Notes: a model not told the origin generated them from the letters alone. Shown: positions 7,232-16,418, numbered from the stretch's first letter. The stretch is 64,000 bases of DNA from Bacillota bacterium (GCA_023415635.1 JAEZJV010000014.1:143226-207225), one strand, 5' to 3'. Made by a program: numbers and translations.

Positions 7232-9616
7232 ATGTATATATCAATGAACTGGATATCCGAATTCACGGATTTATCAGGGATTAATTTAAAAGAACTGATT
7301 GGAAGATTCACGCTCTCAACTGCTGAGGTTGAAGGAATCGAAGAAAAAGGAAAGGATATTAGAGGAGTAGTAATCGGAAAAATCATCGAAATCAACGATC
7401 ATCCGAACTCCAAGAAGCTTCATCTTGTCAAGGTGGATATCGGCAGAGAAGTCGTGGATTGTGTCTGCGGAGCACCGAATGTTTTTGTAGGAGCAGTAGT
7501 TCCCTTTGCAACTTTGGGCGGCCAGGTGGGAGAGCTGGAAATCAAGGAAGCTAAGATTGCAGGCGAAATCAGCCATGGTATGTGCTGCTCGGAGAAGGAA
7601 CTGGGTATCAGTGACGACCATTCCGGGTTGATGATTTTGGAGGATATTTATCCTTTAGGAACTGACATTAAGGAAATTATGCAGATAGAAGATACCATCT
7701 TCGAGGTGGACAATAAATCCTTAACGAATCGTCCTGATCTATGGGGGCATTACGGTATTGCAAGAGAAATATCCGTACTGACCAAGAGACCGCTAAAGTC
7801 TCTGGAGGTAAAGGATACAAGTATTTATAAGGATCTGAAAGCAATTGATGTAAAGGTGGAGAATATAGAGAAATGCTATCGTTACAGCTGCCTTACCATA
7901 GGTAACATCACACAGAAGAAATCTCCGATTAATATGAGAATTCGTCTGAACTACTGCGGTATGAGACCGATCAATCTACTGGCGGACTTGACCAATTATC
8001 TGATGATGGAGCTGGGCCAGCCGATGCATGCTTTTGACAACGCCAAGGTTACGGCTATCCGTGTAAAGACCTATCCTGATCCGGTGAACATCACTACCCT
8101 GGATGGCGTGGAGCGTAAGGTGGATACAGATACCCTTCTGATCTGTGACGAGAAGGAGCCTGTTGCTATAGGCGGAATTATGGGTGGAGAGCTTTCAGAA
8201 ATCACAGATGCTACCAATTCCTTGTTATTGGAGTCAGCTAATTTCGACGGAGTATCCGTAAGAAAATCTTCCACAAGATTGGGACTTCGTACCGATGCCA
8301 GCGCAAGATATGAAAAAACACTTGATCCCGAGCTTACCGTACCGGCAATTGAACGCTTCCTGAAGCTTTTGATGGATATTGATCCGGGGGTAGTGGTTAC
8401 TTCCTCTCTTACCGACTGTTACGTCAGGAAGTATGATAAAATTAAGATCGATTTTGATAAAGCCTTTGTAGACAAATATACCGGTATTGATATCCCCTCC
8501 GACTTCATTGAGGAGACACTTGCTGCACTCGGCTTTGTTGTTTCCCGCAACCAGGATTCCTTTAGCCTTATTGTGCCCTCCTGGAGAGCAACCAAGGATG
8601 TTACGATGAAGGCGGATATTATAGAGGAAATCACCAGAATCTATGGGTATGATAACTTCGAATATAAGTCCACCAAGAGCTTCCTTATTCCTGTCCGTCA
8701 CAGTGTGGAACGCAGCAATGAATACCGAATCAAGGAGCTTCTGTCAGAGCGTTATGCAATGAATGAGGTTCACAGCTATATCTGGTATGATAGCAAAATG
8801 AACAAGGAGTTGGGAATCGTAACGGAACCGAATATCCGCGTTATCAATTCCATTGCGGCTGAAAATGATACCATCCGTGCGACGATGATCCCGAGTCTTC
8901 TTGGATTTATTGCAAGGAATGCGGATAGCTTCCCGGAGATGGGTATGTATGAAATTGGCCGCATCGCCGCCGGTATTCGTGCAGACGGTTTATGTGACGA
9001 ACGCAAGAAGCTAGCATTTGTCATTGCCAGCAAAAAGCTGAGTGAAAAAGATGTATATTTTAAGTGTAAAGAGATCATCGAGCAGGTAAGCATGTCAATC
9101 AAGAATGTGGCTCCAAGCTTTGTGATCAGAGAAGAGCTTGCTAAATATAATTATATTCATCCCGTCAACAGTGCCGGTATAATCGTGAAGGGTGAAGAGA
9201 TTGGATATTTCTCCATTTTAAATCCCAGAGTGAAGAATAAGATTGATAAGAAACTGAACGTTGCATTCGCAGAGATTGATATGGCAAATTTTGAGAAGGT
9301 TAAAAAAGAGGGTTTGCTTTACACAGAGGTCTCCAAGTATCCGGGCGTTACCATCGATTTAAGCTTACTGATGGATAAAGCACTACGATATGAGAATGTC
9401 ATAGAAAACATTAAAAAATATAGTTGTGAATATATCCAGGGTATCCGTTTAATCGATATCTTTGAAGATGAGAAGCTGTTGCCCGGAAAGAAGAGCGTAA
9501 CGGTAAGACTTGATTTCGGTTCTATGGAAAGAACTTTGGAGGGCACCGAAATCCAGACTATGGTTGATGAGCTGCTGGCAATACTTGCGACTAAGGGTAT
9601 GGAGATACGTAAGTAA
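7232..9616 (+). CDS. pheT: Phenylalanyl-tRNA synthetase beta subunit
   Basis: Structural and editing subunit of PheRS, 794 residues, family-typical. Domains in order: B1, the EMAP-like tRNA-binding fold B2 (about 40-150, HPNSKKLHLVKVDIG), B3/B4 editing module (about 200-390, with NLLADLTNYLMMELGQPMHAFD and TRLGLRTDASARYEKTLDP), B5 (about 400-475), a degenerate class II core, and the ferredoxin-fold anticodon-binding domain (about 700-794, SKYPGVTIDLSLLMD and VTVRLDFGSMERTLEGTEI). GGAGG lies 7 bases before ATG 7232. The spacer after pheS is 104 bases, without a strong terminator, so cotranscription is likely. Confidence 0.97.
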   Translation: MYISMNWISEFTDLSGINLKELIGRFTLSTAEVEGIEEKGKDIRGVVIGKIIEINDHPNSKKLHLVKVDIGREVVDCVCGAPNVFVGAVVPFATLGGQVGELEIKEAKIAGEISHGMCCSEKELGISDDHSGLMILEDIYPLGTDIKEIMQIEDTIFEVDNKSLTNRPDLWGHYGIAREISVLTKRPLKSLEVKDTSIYKDLKAIDVKVENIEKCYRYSCLTIGNITQKKSPINMRIRLNYCGMRPINLLADLTNYLMMELGQPMHAFDNAKVTAIRVKTYPDPVNITTLDGVERKVDTDTLLICDEKEPVAIGGIMGGELSEITDATNSLLLESANFDGVSVRKSSTRLGLRTDASARYEKTLDPELTVPAIERFLKLLMDIDPGVVVTSSLTDCYVRKYDKIKIDFDKAFVDKYTGIDIPSDFIEETLAALGFVVSRNQDSFSLIVPSWRATKDVTMKADIIEEITRIYGYDNFEYKSTKSFLIPVRHSVERSNEYRIKELLSERYAMNEVHSYIWYDSKMNKELGIVTEPNIRVINSIAAENDTIRATMIPSLLGFIARNADSFPEMGMYEIGRIAAGIRADGLCDERKKLAFVIASKKLSEKDVYFKCKEIIEQVSMSIKNVAPSFVIREELAKYNYIHPVNSAGIIVKGEEIGYFSILNPRVKNKIDKKLNVAFAEIDMANFEKVKKEGLLYTEVSKYPGVTIDLSLLMDKALRYENVIENIKKYSCEYIQGIRLIDIFEDEKLLPGKKSVTVRLDFGSMERTLEGTEIQTMVDELLAILATKGMEIRK

Positions 9617-9622
9617 TTAAGA

Positions 9623-9656
9623 GGTGCCGGAGGGAAGATTTCTCCGGTACCTTATT
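9623..9656 (+). terminator. Terminator of pheST
   Basis: A 10-bp stem with one wobble (9623-9632 with 9642-9651) around a short loop, followed by TTATTGATT. Confidence 0.65.
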
Positions 9657-9750
9657 GATTGGTATAAAATATCATGTCCTCGTATAAGAATTTTCTGAGA
9701 GTACATATCGGGATAGTGATTGTGGATAACGATATGTAAAACAGGCCGGG

Positions 9751-10311
9751 ATGTGGAATATGGGTTTACAACATAAGGGAACAGTTACGATAGAGACCTT
9801 ACGCCTGATCCTTCGACGTTTTGAAGAGCAGGATGCCGAGGACATGTTTAAGAATTGGGCAGGAGATGCTGAGGTTTGCAGGTTTCTGCCCTGGGGTCCT
9901 CATACGAGCGTAGAGGTATCGCTGAAAAGAATCCTGAATTGGCGAGAGGGATATAAAAGGGATAATTCTTATGTATGGGCCTTGGTGGCGAAGGGAAAAG
10001 GGTGTGCAATCGGCTCCATTAGTGTCGAGATTGCCGACGACAGAGGAGAAAGCTGCGAGATTGGGTATTGTCTTTCCAAGGAGTATTGGAACAGAGGAGT
10101 GATGACTGAGGCGGCACTGGCAGTACTCCATTTCTTGTTCTATGAAGTGGGTTATCGAAGAATACAGGCTAAGCATGATATCTTGAATATAGCATCTGGC
10201 AGAGTGATGCAGAAGGCCGGAATGCAGTATGTAAAGACGGAGCATATGGTAGGCCTGAGAAAGGACGGAACCTATTATGATCTTGATGTATATGTGAAAT
10301 ATGTAGAGTAG
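9751..10311 (+). CDS. GNAT acetyltransferase, RimJ/RimL type
   Basis: Predicted acetyl-CoA-dependent N-acetyltransferase of 186 residues. It opens with the RimJ/RimL-type ETLRLILRRFEEQDAEDMF. The acetyl-CoA region is about residues 105-125 (EIGYCLSKEYWNRGVMTEAALAVLHFLF), and the closing GRVMQKAGMQYVKTE is typical. Members modify ribosomal-protein N-termini, small metabolites or antibiotics; the substrate is unknown. The ribosome site before ATG 9751 is weak (CCGGG only), and ATG 9760 is an alternative. It stands alone after the pheST terminator; a second GNAT follows. Confidence 0.85.
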   Translation: MWNMGLQHKGTVTIETLRLILRRFEEQDAEDMFKNWAGDAEVCRFLPWGPHTSVEVSLKRILNWREGYKRDNSYVWALVAKGKGCAIGSISVEIADDRGESCEIGYCLSKEYWNRGVMTEAALAVLHFLFYEVGYRRIQAKHDILNIASGRVMQKAGMQYVKTEHMVGLRKDGTYYDLDVYVKYVE

Positions 10312-10508
10312 AAAACACAGAAGCTTTAGCGCCGTATCTGAGAGTGGTTGCTCTTGGAATGCGGCGTATTATATAGAGAGAAGCTTTTATTAATGACTAT
10401 ATTTTGGGGCATTCTCGATAACAGTTGATAATGGAGGCCATTTAGTGGTAACATATTCTATGTAGTTAATTCTTAATTCTTAACACATAAGATATAGGGG
10501 TAAATAAA

Positions 10509-11012
10509 ATGATTAGATTAAGACCGTTCAAGGAAAGTGATATAAAGTACATGCTGGAGTGGCAGATGGATGAGTTCCAGTTCGCCAGATGGTGCGCTAA
10601 TTTATTCAGCTATCCTCTGACTATGGAGCAATTGCTGGATTATAAATATAGATTTGATAAGGATGAGCATGCCTGGATATTTACAGCAGTAGATGATATC
10701 GGAACTCCGGTGGGGCATTTCATGATGAGAAATGCCGATTATTCTGAGCAGAACATCAGAATAGGCTTCGTATTGGTCAATCCGGACTGCCAAGGAAAAG
10801 GATACGGCAAGGAAATGATTAAGCTGGCCGTTACTTATGCTACGGAGATACTGAGGTTCAAAAAAGTAAATCTTGGGGTATTTGATAATAATCCTGCTGC
10901 TCATCGCTGCTATGAGGCAGTCGGTTTTCAGAATCAAACTTATAATGCGGATTATATGGATTATCACGGTGAAAAATGGGGTGGCTATGAGATGCTGTAT
11001 ACGAAAGAATAA
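10509..11012 (+). CDS. GNAT acetyltransferase
   Basis: Second GNAT protein, 167 residues, not closely similar to the preceding one. N-terminal IRLRPFKESDIKYMLEWQ is the RimJ-like first strand and helix. The acetyl-CoA loop reads VNPDCQGKGYGKEMIKLAV, a clear Q-x-x-G-x-G/A motif near residues 97-105. It continues with KVNLGVFDNNPAAHRCYEAVGF. Substrate not predictable. The start is ATG 10509 with AGGGG 8-12 bases upstream. An 8-bp hairpin near 10330-10370 may end the previous transcript. Confidence 0.85.
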   Translation: MIRLRPFKESDIKYMLEWQMDEFQFARWCANLFSYPLTMEQLLDYKYRFDKDEHAWIFTAVDDIGTPVGHFMMRNADYSEQNIRIGFVLVNPDCQGKGYGKEMIKLAVTYATEILRFKKVNLGVFDNNPAAHRCYEAVGFQNQTYNADYMDYHGEKWGGYEMLYTKE

Positions 11013-11220
11013 TGTCTCACAGGCAAAGTACGATAGGTTCCTGTATATTGCAAGAAAAATTTGAAATACTTAAGAGAAAGCCAGACGGAGAGCCAGCTAA
11101 TCGGAGAAGTTAGGAAGTATCTTTGTGTTTGTGTTCAACTTATCGTAGTTAATTAAAGGAGTATTATATTGGTTAAAAATTGCGTTGGTAATCTTATTAA
11201 TTTAAAGGAGGATGATTTAT

Positions 11221-11655
11221 ATGCTAAGTGAGTTTAAGAAATTTGCATTGCGGGGGAATATGATTGATCTGGCTGTCGGTATTATTATCGGCACTGCATT
11301 TAGCGGGATTGTGAATTCTCTTGTAAATGATATTATTATGCCTGTACTCAGTCTTCTGACTAACAGAATCGATTTCGAGGACAAGTTTATTGCGCTGGAT
11401 GGTGGTAAATATGCGACTCTTGCTGATGCCCAGGCACTGGGAGTTGCAACGATCAATTATGGTTTGTTCGTCTCTGGAGTAATCAATTTTATCATTATGG
11501 CATTTGTGGTATTTATTCTGGTCAAATGGATGAATAAGCTAAAAAAACCGGAACCTGTGACGGCTCCTAAGATGAAGGAGTGCCCTTACTGTAAGACAGA
11601 GATTAATATTGCCGCATCCAAATGCCCCAATTGCACCTCGGACATGCCCCAATAG
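11221..11655 (+). CDS. mscL: MscL mechanosensitive channel with C-terminal zinc ribbon
   Basis: Large-conductance channel that opens under membrane tension and releases solutes on hypo-osmotic shock. Of 144 residues, the first ~110 are canonical: FKKFALRGNMIDLAVGIIIGTAF (N-terminal helix and pore-lining TM1), a periplasmic-type loop, and TM2 (FIIMAFVVFILVKWMNKL). The tail then carries CPYC and CPNC 14 residues apart, a zinc-ribbon replacing the usual C-terminal coiled bundle. ATG 11221 is 9 bases after AAAGGAGG; the in-frame ATG at 11212 touches the ribosome site and is rejected. Similar tails are, to my knowledge, seen in other anaerobe MscLs. Confidence 0.93.
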   Translation: MLSEFKKFALRGNMIDLAVGIIIGTAFSGIVNSLVNDIIMPVLSLLTNRIDFEDKFIALDGGKYATLADAQALGVATINYGLFVSGVINFIIMAFVVFILVKWMNKLKKPEPVTAPKMKECPYCKTEINIAASKCPNCTSDMPQ

Positions 11656-11718
11656 GTCCTTTCTTGATATGCAATTTAAACCAGTAGATGAGACTAATCA
11701 TGGGAGAGGAATTATCAT

Positions 11719-12756
11719 ATGAGAGTTATATTATCGGGATATCAGGCTGGAGTTAATCTCGGTGGCTGGATATCACAATTCAGGAAGGCCAGTAAGGAAC
11801 ATTTTAATACCTTCATCACGGAGAAGGATATCGAGCAGATTGCTTCCTGGGGAATGGACCATATAAGGCTGCCGATAGACTATACCATAATCGAGTCGGA
11901 GGACCGGCCCTTTGAGTATAAGGAAGAGGGATTTGCATACATCGATCAATGTATTGGATGGTGTGAGAGGTATAACTTAAATATCGTATTGGATCTTCAT
12001 AGGACCCCCGGATATGCTTTTCATTCCTTGAGTGAGAATAAGCTATTTGAGGATGAACTGTTACAAAAACGGTTTCTTTCCATCTGGAAAGTTTTTACCA
12101 AGCGTTATCAAGCATACGGAAATAATGTTGTCTTTGAATTACTGAATGAGATCGTGGAACCGAATTCTGATCGTTGGAATTTGCTTAGCAGAAGGGCTGT
12201 CGAGGTAATCAGAGAGCTTGACCGGAACAGGGTAATCATCATCGGAGGGAATCATTATAGCAGTGTCAGAACACTAAAGGAGCTTGATAGAATAGAGGAT
12301 GATAATATAGTATATACCTTCCACTATTATGAGCCTCATATTTTTACACATCAAAAGGCCTCCTGGGAGCTGCCAATGAGGGAACTTGATTTTGTGGTTT
12401 CTTACCCCTCCGGCAGGGAAGAATATCAGAAATATTTGAATAAATCGCAATATTTTCGTGAAAATCTGGAGTGTGAAGAGAAGATGGGAAAGGATTATAT
12501 CATCAAATATCTTCAACCAGCTCTGGATTTCATGAGGGAACGTAACGTTGCCCTATACTGCGGTGAATACGGTGTAATTGAGCATGCTCCCACGGAATCG
12601 AAGCTGCGTTGGCATGAAGATGTCAGTGATCTTCTGAAAGAATACGGTATAGGCAGGGCGGTCTGGAGCTATAAGCTGATGAGCTTCCCTATGGTAGACA
12701 GGAACTCGGAGGTTATTAATCAAGAATTGATTAAGATTGTCAGCAAAAAGCTTTGA
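11719..12756 (+). CDS. Glycoside hydrolase family 5 protein, no signal peptide
   Basis: A (beta/alpha)8-barrel glycosidase of 345 residues. GVNLGGWISQ near the N-terminus, ASWGMDHIRLPIDY, NIVLDLHRTPGY and FTFHYYEPH-like strands are GH5 landmarks. The acid/base is Glu144 (FELLNEIVEPN) and the nucleophile Glu283 (LYCGEYGVIE). The protein has neither signal peptide nor carbohydrate-binding module, so it probably acts in the cytoplasm on imported oligosaccharides such as cello- or mannooligosaccharides (inference). The ribosome site GGAGAGG is 8 bases before ATG 11719. A weak hairpin follows at 12776-12808. Confidence 0.88.
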   Translation: MRVILSGYQAGVNLGGWISQFRKASKEHFNTFITEKDIEQIASWGMDHIRLPIDYTIIESEDRPFEYKEEGFAYIDQCIGWCERYNLNIVLDLHRTPGYAFHSLSENKLFEDELLQKRFLSIWKVFTKRYQAYGNNVVFELLNEIVEPNSDRWNLLSRRAVEVIRELDRNRVIIIGGNHYSSVRTLKELDRIEDDNIVYTFHYYEPHIFTHQKASWELPMRELDFVVSYPSGREEYQKYLNKSQYFRENLECEEKMGKDYIIKYLQPALDFMRERNVALYCGEYGVIEHAPTESKLRWHEDVSDLLKEYGIGRAVWSYKLMSFPMVDRNSEVINQELIKIVSKKL

Positions 12757-12775
12757 TCCTCTTATCTATATAATG

Positions 12776-12810
12776 AAAAGGGGCCTATCTGATAAGGACT
12801 CCTTTTTCTT
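12776..12810 (+). terminator. Weak terminator after the GH5 gene
   Basis: AAAAGG pairs with CCTTTT with an interrupted inner stem, ending in a T-rich tail. Confidence 0.45.
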
Positions 12811-12842
12811 AATGAATTATCCGTTTTATACAAGTTTTATAC

Positions 12843-12871
12843 TTGTACATAATTCTGTTCATTGCTATAAT
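12843..12871 (+). promoter_or_regulatory. yqeG promoter
   Basis: TTGTAC (12843-12848), 17-base spacer, perfect TATAAT (12866-12871). It probably drives yqeG and the genes that follow. Confidence 0.65.
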
Positions 12872-12935
12872 TGTAATTAATATCTGCAAATAGCACAGAA
12901 TAATTATATAGTTTGATTAACAGAGGAGAACATAG

Positions 12936-13454
12936 ATGCTTCAGAGATTTTATCCGAAAAGATTAGCGGAATCCTCCTATACCATAGATTATGAGAAGCT
13001 TTATCGTGAAGGCTACAGAGGAATATTGTTTGATATTGATAATACTCTTGTAGAGCACGGAGCTGATGCCAGTAAGCGGGCTATTGAGCTGTTTACTCGT
13101 CTAAAAGGCATTGGTTTTCAGACCTGTCTGATTTCGAATAACAGTGATGAACGGGTACGCCGTTTCAATCAGAATATCAATACCAATTATATTCATAAGG
13201 CGAATAAGCCTTTTGTAAAAAGTTATTTTAAAGCTGTAAAAATCATGGGTACACGGATAGATAATACTGTTTTTGTAGGGGACCAGCTATTTACAGACGT
13301 GTATGGAGCAAATAGAATTGGTATGATGACCTATCTGGTGAATCCGATCCATCCCAAGGAGGAAATCCAGATTGTACTGAAAAGAAAGCTGGAGCGTATC
13401 GTGCTTCATTATTACCGTAGGGATATTGCGAAGGGTAAAATTAAAAAGGATTAA
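12936..13454 (+). CDS. yqeG: YqeG family HAD phosphatase
   Basis: HAD-IIIA type phosphatase of 172 residues. The catalytic motif is ILFDIDNTLVEHG, with Asp33 as nucleophile and Asp35 as acid. Motif II is CLISNNSDERV, the motif III lysine lies in HKANKPFVKSYFKA, and motif IV is FVGDQLFTDVYGANRIGM. The opening LQRFYPKRLAESSYTIDY is typical of YqeG. Its cellular substrate is not settled. AGAGGAG lies 7 bases before ATG 12936. In many Firmicutes yqeG sits next to shikimate genes, and here aroK follows after 45 bases, consistent with one operon. Confidence 0.92.
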   Translation: MLQRFYPKRLAESSYTIDYEKLYREGYRGILFDIDNTLVEHGADASKRAIELFTRLKGIGFQTCLISNNSDERVRRFNQNINTNYIHKANKPFVKSYFKAVKIMGTRIDNTVFVGDQLFTDVYGANRIGMMTYLVNPIHPKEEIQIVLKRKLERIVLHYYRRDIAKGKIKKD

Positions 13455-13499
13455 TAAGAGCATTACAGGAAAGCTAAATAATTACAAAAGAGGTTTAGG

Positions 13500-14006
13500 A
13501 TGAATAAGCAAAATATTATTCTAATCGGATTTATGGGTTCCGGTAAGACCAGTGTAGGAGAGCGTCTGGCAGAGACGCTAGGCTATCATTTCCGTGATAC
13601 GGACAGGATGATTGAACAGAAAGCCGGAGATACCATTAATCGTATATTTGCAAATTATGGTGAAGATTACTTTCGTAAGCTGGAGATGAACCTACTGATG
13701 GAATTGATAACCTCTCTTAAGAATACAGTTCTTTCTACTGGCGGAGGGTTACCGCTGCGGGAAGAGAATTCCAAATTGCTGAAGGAAATTGGGTTTGTAG
13801 TATATCTAAAGGCTTCTAAGCAGACAACGCTACAGCGACTTGCCAATGATACTACCAGACCTCTATTGCAGGGAGAAGACAGGGAGCAAAAAGTTGAGAA
13901 GCTTTTGATGGAACGAATTCCTATCTATGAGAAGGTGGCTCATAAGATCATCGAGACGGATGGCAGATCTGTCAACGACATTGTTAATCTTATCATGGAA
14001 GCATAA
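13500..14006 (+). CDS. aroK: Shikimate kinase
   Basis: ATP-dependent phosphorylation of shikimate at the 3-hydroxyl, fifth step of the chorismate pathway; 168 residues. Walker A GFMGSGKT is residues 10-17. Substrate-binding residues are in FRDTDRMIE and in ANYGEDYFRKLE, with STGGG near residue 80, and the lid arginine lies in DTTRPLL. The closing helix is intact. The ribosome site GAGG is 5-9 bases before ATG 13500. It lies between yqeG and aroQ on the same strand with small gaps, so coexpression is likely; aroE is 6 kb away on the other strand. Confidence 0.95.
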   Translation: MNKQNIILIGFMGSGKTSVGERLAETLGYHFRDTDRMIEQKAGDTINRIFANYGEDYFRKLEMNLLMELITSLKNTVLSTGGGLPLREENSKLLKEIGFVVYLKASKQTTLQRLANDTTRPLLQGEDREQKVEKLLMERIPIYEKVAHKIIETDGRSVNDIVNLIMEA

Positions 14007-14088
14007 ATGAGATTAGTCTATAATACGGTCAGGAGAAAGGAAGGTAGTTCGGACACATAACGCATGTCCGGATGAAGTGGTAACGGCT

Positions 14089-14529
14089 ATGAGAATTTTA
14101 GTGATTAACGGACCAAATCTTAATTTTTTGGGTATCAGGGAAAAAAATATCTACGGTGCACGGGATTATAATCATCTGCTCGGGCTTTTAGAAGCGAAGG
14201 CGAAGAAGGAGGGGATTACGATAGATACCTTTCAAAGTAATAGTGAAGGCGGTATCATCGATCGAATTCAGAAATCCTATTATGATGAGGTGGACGGTAT
14301 TATCATAAATCCAGGAGCCTATACCCATTATAGTTATGCTATCCGTGATGCACTTGCTTCTGTTACGGTTCCTAAGATAGAAGTACATATTTCTAATGTA
14401 CATCAGAGAGAAGAATTCCGGCATACCTCCGTTACCGCTGCGACATGTACCGGTCAGATCGTAGGATTGGGGCTCCAGGGCTATCTGCTAGCAATTGATG
14501 CAATAATGAAACTAAAAAATCAAGCTTGA
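14089..14529 (+). CDS. aroQ: 3-dehydroquinate dehydratase, type II
   Basis: Dodecameric type II dehydroquinase converting 3-dehydroquinate to 3-dehydroshikimate; 146 residues. Catalytic Arg17 and Tyr22 are in GIREKNIYG, the Asn/His loop is NPGAYTHYS, and EVHISNVHQREEFRHTS carries the other active-site residues. ATG 14089 is chosen because MRILVINGPNLN is the family's standard beginning; a GTG at 14077 is in frame but adds atypical residues. The purine-rich ribosome site (14031-14045) is about 45 bases upstream, with a 6-bp hairpin (14050-14055 with 14065-14070) and a tiny ATG-AAG-TGG-TAA frame in between. Confidence 0.94.
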   Translation: MRILVINGPNLNFLGIREKNIYGARDYNHLLGLLEAKAKKEGITIDTFQSNSEGGIIDRIQKSYYDEVDGIIINPGAYTHYSYAIRDALASVTVPKIEVHISNVHQREEFRHTSVTAATCTGQIVGLGLQGYLLAIDAIMKLKNQA

Positions 14530-14548
14530 ATTTTGGACAGGAGTAAAT

Positions 14549-15616
14549 ATGAATAACTATAAAAGAGTACAGGAACTATTGAATAAGCTTTCCATCGATG
14601 CGGTTTTGATTTCCAATGGAAACAATATGCGCTATGTGAGCGGCTTTGCTGGCGAGACAGGTTACTTATATATTTCCAATAATAGGCATGCAGTTGTGAC
14701 CGATTTCAGGTATACCATTCAGGCTGAAAGAGAAGCGGAAGGTTATGAGGTCATCACGATAGGAAACGGTGGTTATGAAGAGACTCTGAATGACATACTT
14801 AAAGCAGAAAAGATAAGACGCCTTGGTTTTGAAGCAGAAGATATGTTATATGCTAATTATAGCAGCTTAAAGGACAAGCTTCAGGTGGACGAGCTGGTAC
14901 CGATTGGCGGTGAGATTACAGCTATGCGCAGAATTAAGACTGCAAATGAGCTTGAGATGATTAAGAAAGCTGAGGCAATCGGAGATCATGTATTTGTTGA
15001 AATACTTGACTACCTACAAACCGGAATGACAGAGCTTGAGATAGCGGCAAGAATAGAGTATTTATTAAAATTGAAGGGTGCACAAGGGATCAGCTTTAAT
15101 GCTATTGTTGCGTCCGGAGTGAATTCCTCCATGCCGCATGCAGTTCCAACCCATAAGAAGATCGAAAAGGGCGATTTTCTGACAATGGATTTTGGCTGTG
15201 TCTACGAGGGTTATTGCTCGGATATGACCAGAACAATCGTCATTGGAAAGGCAACCCAGAAGCAGAAGGCGATCTATGATGTCGTTCTGAAGGCACAGCT
15301 GGCAGCGCTTGATTTCATCAAAGCTGGATTGAAGGGTAAGGAAGTGGATAAGATAGCCCGTGATATCATCTATCAGGCCGGCTATGAAGGCTGCTTCGGA
15401 CATGGACTAGGACACAGTGTCGGACTTTACATTCATGAGAATCCAAGACTTTCGATGCTTGAAGAGGATATACTAGAAGTGGGCATGATAGAGACAATAG
15501 AACCAGGAATCTACATCAAAGGCTTTGGTGGTGTCAGAATCGAAGATTTGGTGGTTGTTACAAAAGAAGGACATGAGAATTTTACATTTTCAGAAAAAGA
15601 ATTAATTGAATTGTAG
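14549..15616 (+). CDS. M24B metallopeptidase, Xaa-Pro aminopeptidase
   Basis: Cytoplasmic aminopeptidase P-like enzyme of 355 residues that removes N-terminal residues preceding proline. An N-terminal creatinase-type domain (about 1-125) is followed by a pita-bread fold. Metal ligands are Asp/Asp in MDFGCVYEGYCSDMTRT, His in FGHGLGHSVGL, Glu in IETIEPGIY and Glu in GVRIEDLVVV. CAGGAG lies 6 bases before ATG 14549. It starts 19 bases after aroQ and is followed by efp, the common pepP-efp order of Firmicutes. efp also has its own promoter. Confidence 0.93.
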   Translation: MNNYKRVQELLNKLSIDAVLISNGNNMRYVSGFAGETGYLYISNNRHAVVTDFRYTIQAEREAEGYEVITIGNGGYEETLNDILKAEKIRRLGFEAEDMLYANYSSLKDKLQVDELVPIGGEITAMRRIKTANELEMIKKAEAIGDHVFVEILDYLQTGMTELEIAARIEYLLKLKGAQGISFNAIVASGVNSSMPHAVPTHKKIEKGDFLTMDFGCVYEGYCSDMTRTIVIGKATQKQKAIYDVVLKAQLAALDFIKAGLKGKEVDKIARDIIYQAGYEGCFGHGLGHSVGLYIHENPRLSMLEEDILEVGMIETIEPGIYIKGFGGVRIEDLVVVTKEGHENFTFSEKELIEL

Positions 15617-15667
15617 AATATAAATATTTTTTTTACACAATATTTATCCGAGCTTTGAAAAAAAATG

Positions 15668-15696
15668 TTGCAAAATAGGCCAGGCTATTATAAACT
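15668..15696 (+). promoter_or_regulatory. efp promoter
   Basis: TTGCAA (15668-15673), 17-base spacer, TAAACT (15691-15696), preceded by A/T tracts. Confidence 0.55.
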
Positions 15697-15730
15697 AAAG
15701 AGTAGTCAATTTTAAGGAGGAGTTTTGAGT

Positions 15731-16288
15731 ATGATTTCAGCAGGCGATTTCAGAAACGGTCTGACGATTGAGATGGACAATAACGTATACCAGATTATAG
15801 AGTTTCAACATGTAAAACCGGGTAAAGGCGCAGCATTTGTAAGAACCAAATTAAAGAATATTAAGAATGGTGGTGTAGTTGAAAAAACTTTCCGCCCGAC
15901 AGAGAAATATCCACAGGCACATATCGAAAGAAGCGATATGCAGTATTTATATTCTGATGGTGAGCTTTACCACTTTATGAATGTAGAAACCTACGATCAG
16001 ATCGGTATGAATGAGGATGCAATCGGTGACTCCCTTAAGTTTGTAAAGGAAAATGAGATGGTTAAGATGCTTTCCCATGGTGGACAGGTATTCGCTATCG
16101 AGCCTCCGCTTTTTGTTGAACTCGTAATTACAGATACCGAGCCGGGCTTCAAGGGTGATACAGCAACGGGTGCTAGTAAGCCTGCCGTTGTTGAGACAGG
16201 TGCTACCGTATATGTTCCGTTGTTCGTTGAACAGGGTGATAAGATTCAGATTGACACCAGATCCGGCGAATATATGAAGAGAGTATAG
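15731..16288 (+). CDS. efp: Elongation factor P
   Basis: EF-P binds between the P and E sites and speeds peptide bonds at polyproline stretches; 185 residues, three beta-barrel domains. The tip loop is VKPGKGAAF, with Lys32 as the residue modified in many species. No EpmA/EpmB genes are nearby. The C-terminal signature [28 protein letters not shown] is intact. ATG 15731 is selected: AAGGAGG at 15714-15720 is 10 bases away, and [10 protein letters not shown] is the family start; the TTG six bases earlier is less likely. A strong terminator is at 16373. Confidence 0.97.
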   Translation: MISAGDFRNGLTIEMDNNVYQIIEFQHVKPGKGAAFVRTKLKNIKNGGVVEKTFRPTEKYPQAHIERSDMQYLYSDGELYHFMNVETYDQIGMNEDAIGDSLKFVKENEMVKMLSHGGQVFAIEPPLFVELVITDTEPGFKGDTATGASKPAVVETGATVYVPLFVEQGDKIQIDTRSGEYMKRV

Positions 16289-16372
16289 TCCCGCGAAATA
16301 CATGCGGGCAATCAGAAGAACTACGAGGTTCGTGCAGTGGCACTCTCACCTTGTTCTTTCAGATTAATATGT

Positions 16373-16418
16373 GCGCAATCCAAGGGGAAATCAAATTCTC
16401 CGGGGATTGCGCTTTTTT
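16373..16418 (+). terminator. Terminator of efp
   Basis: GCGCAATCC (16373-16381) pairs with GGATTGCGC (16404-16412), followed by TTTTTTAT. A smaller CCCGC/GCGGG hairpin lies at 16290-16308. Confidence 0.85.
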
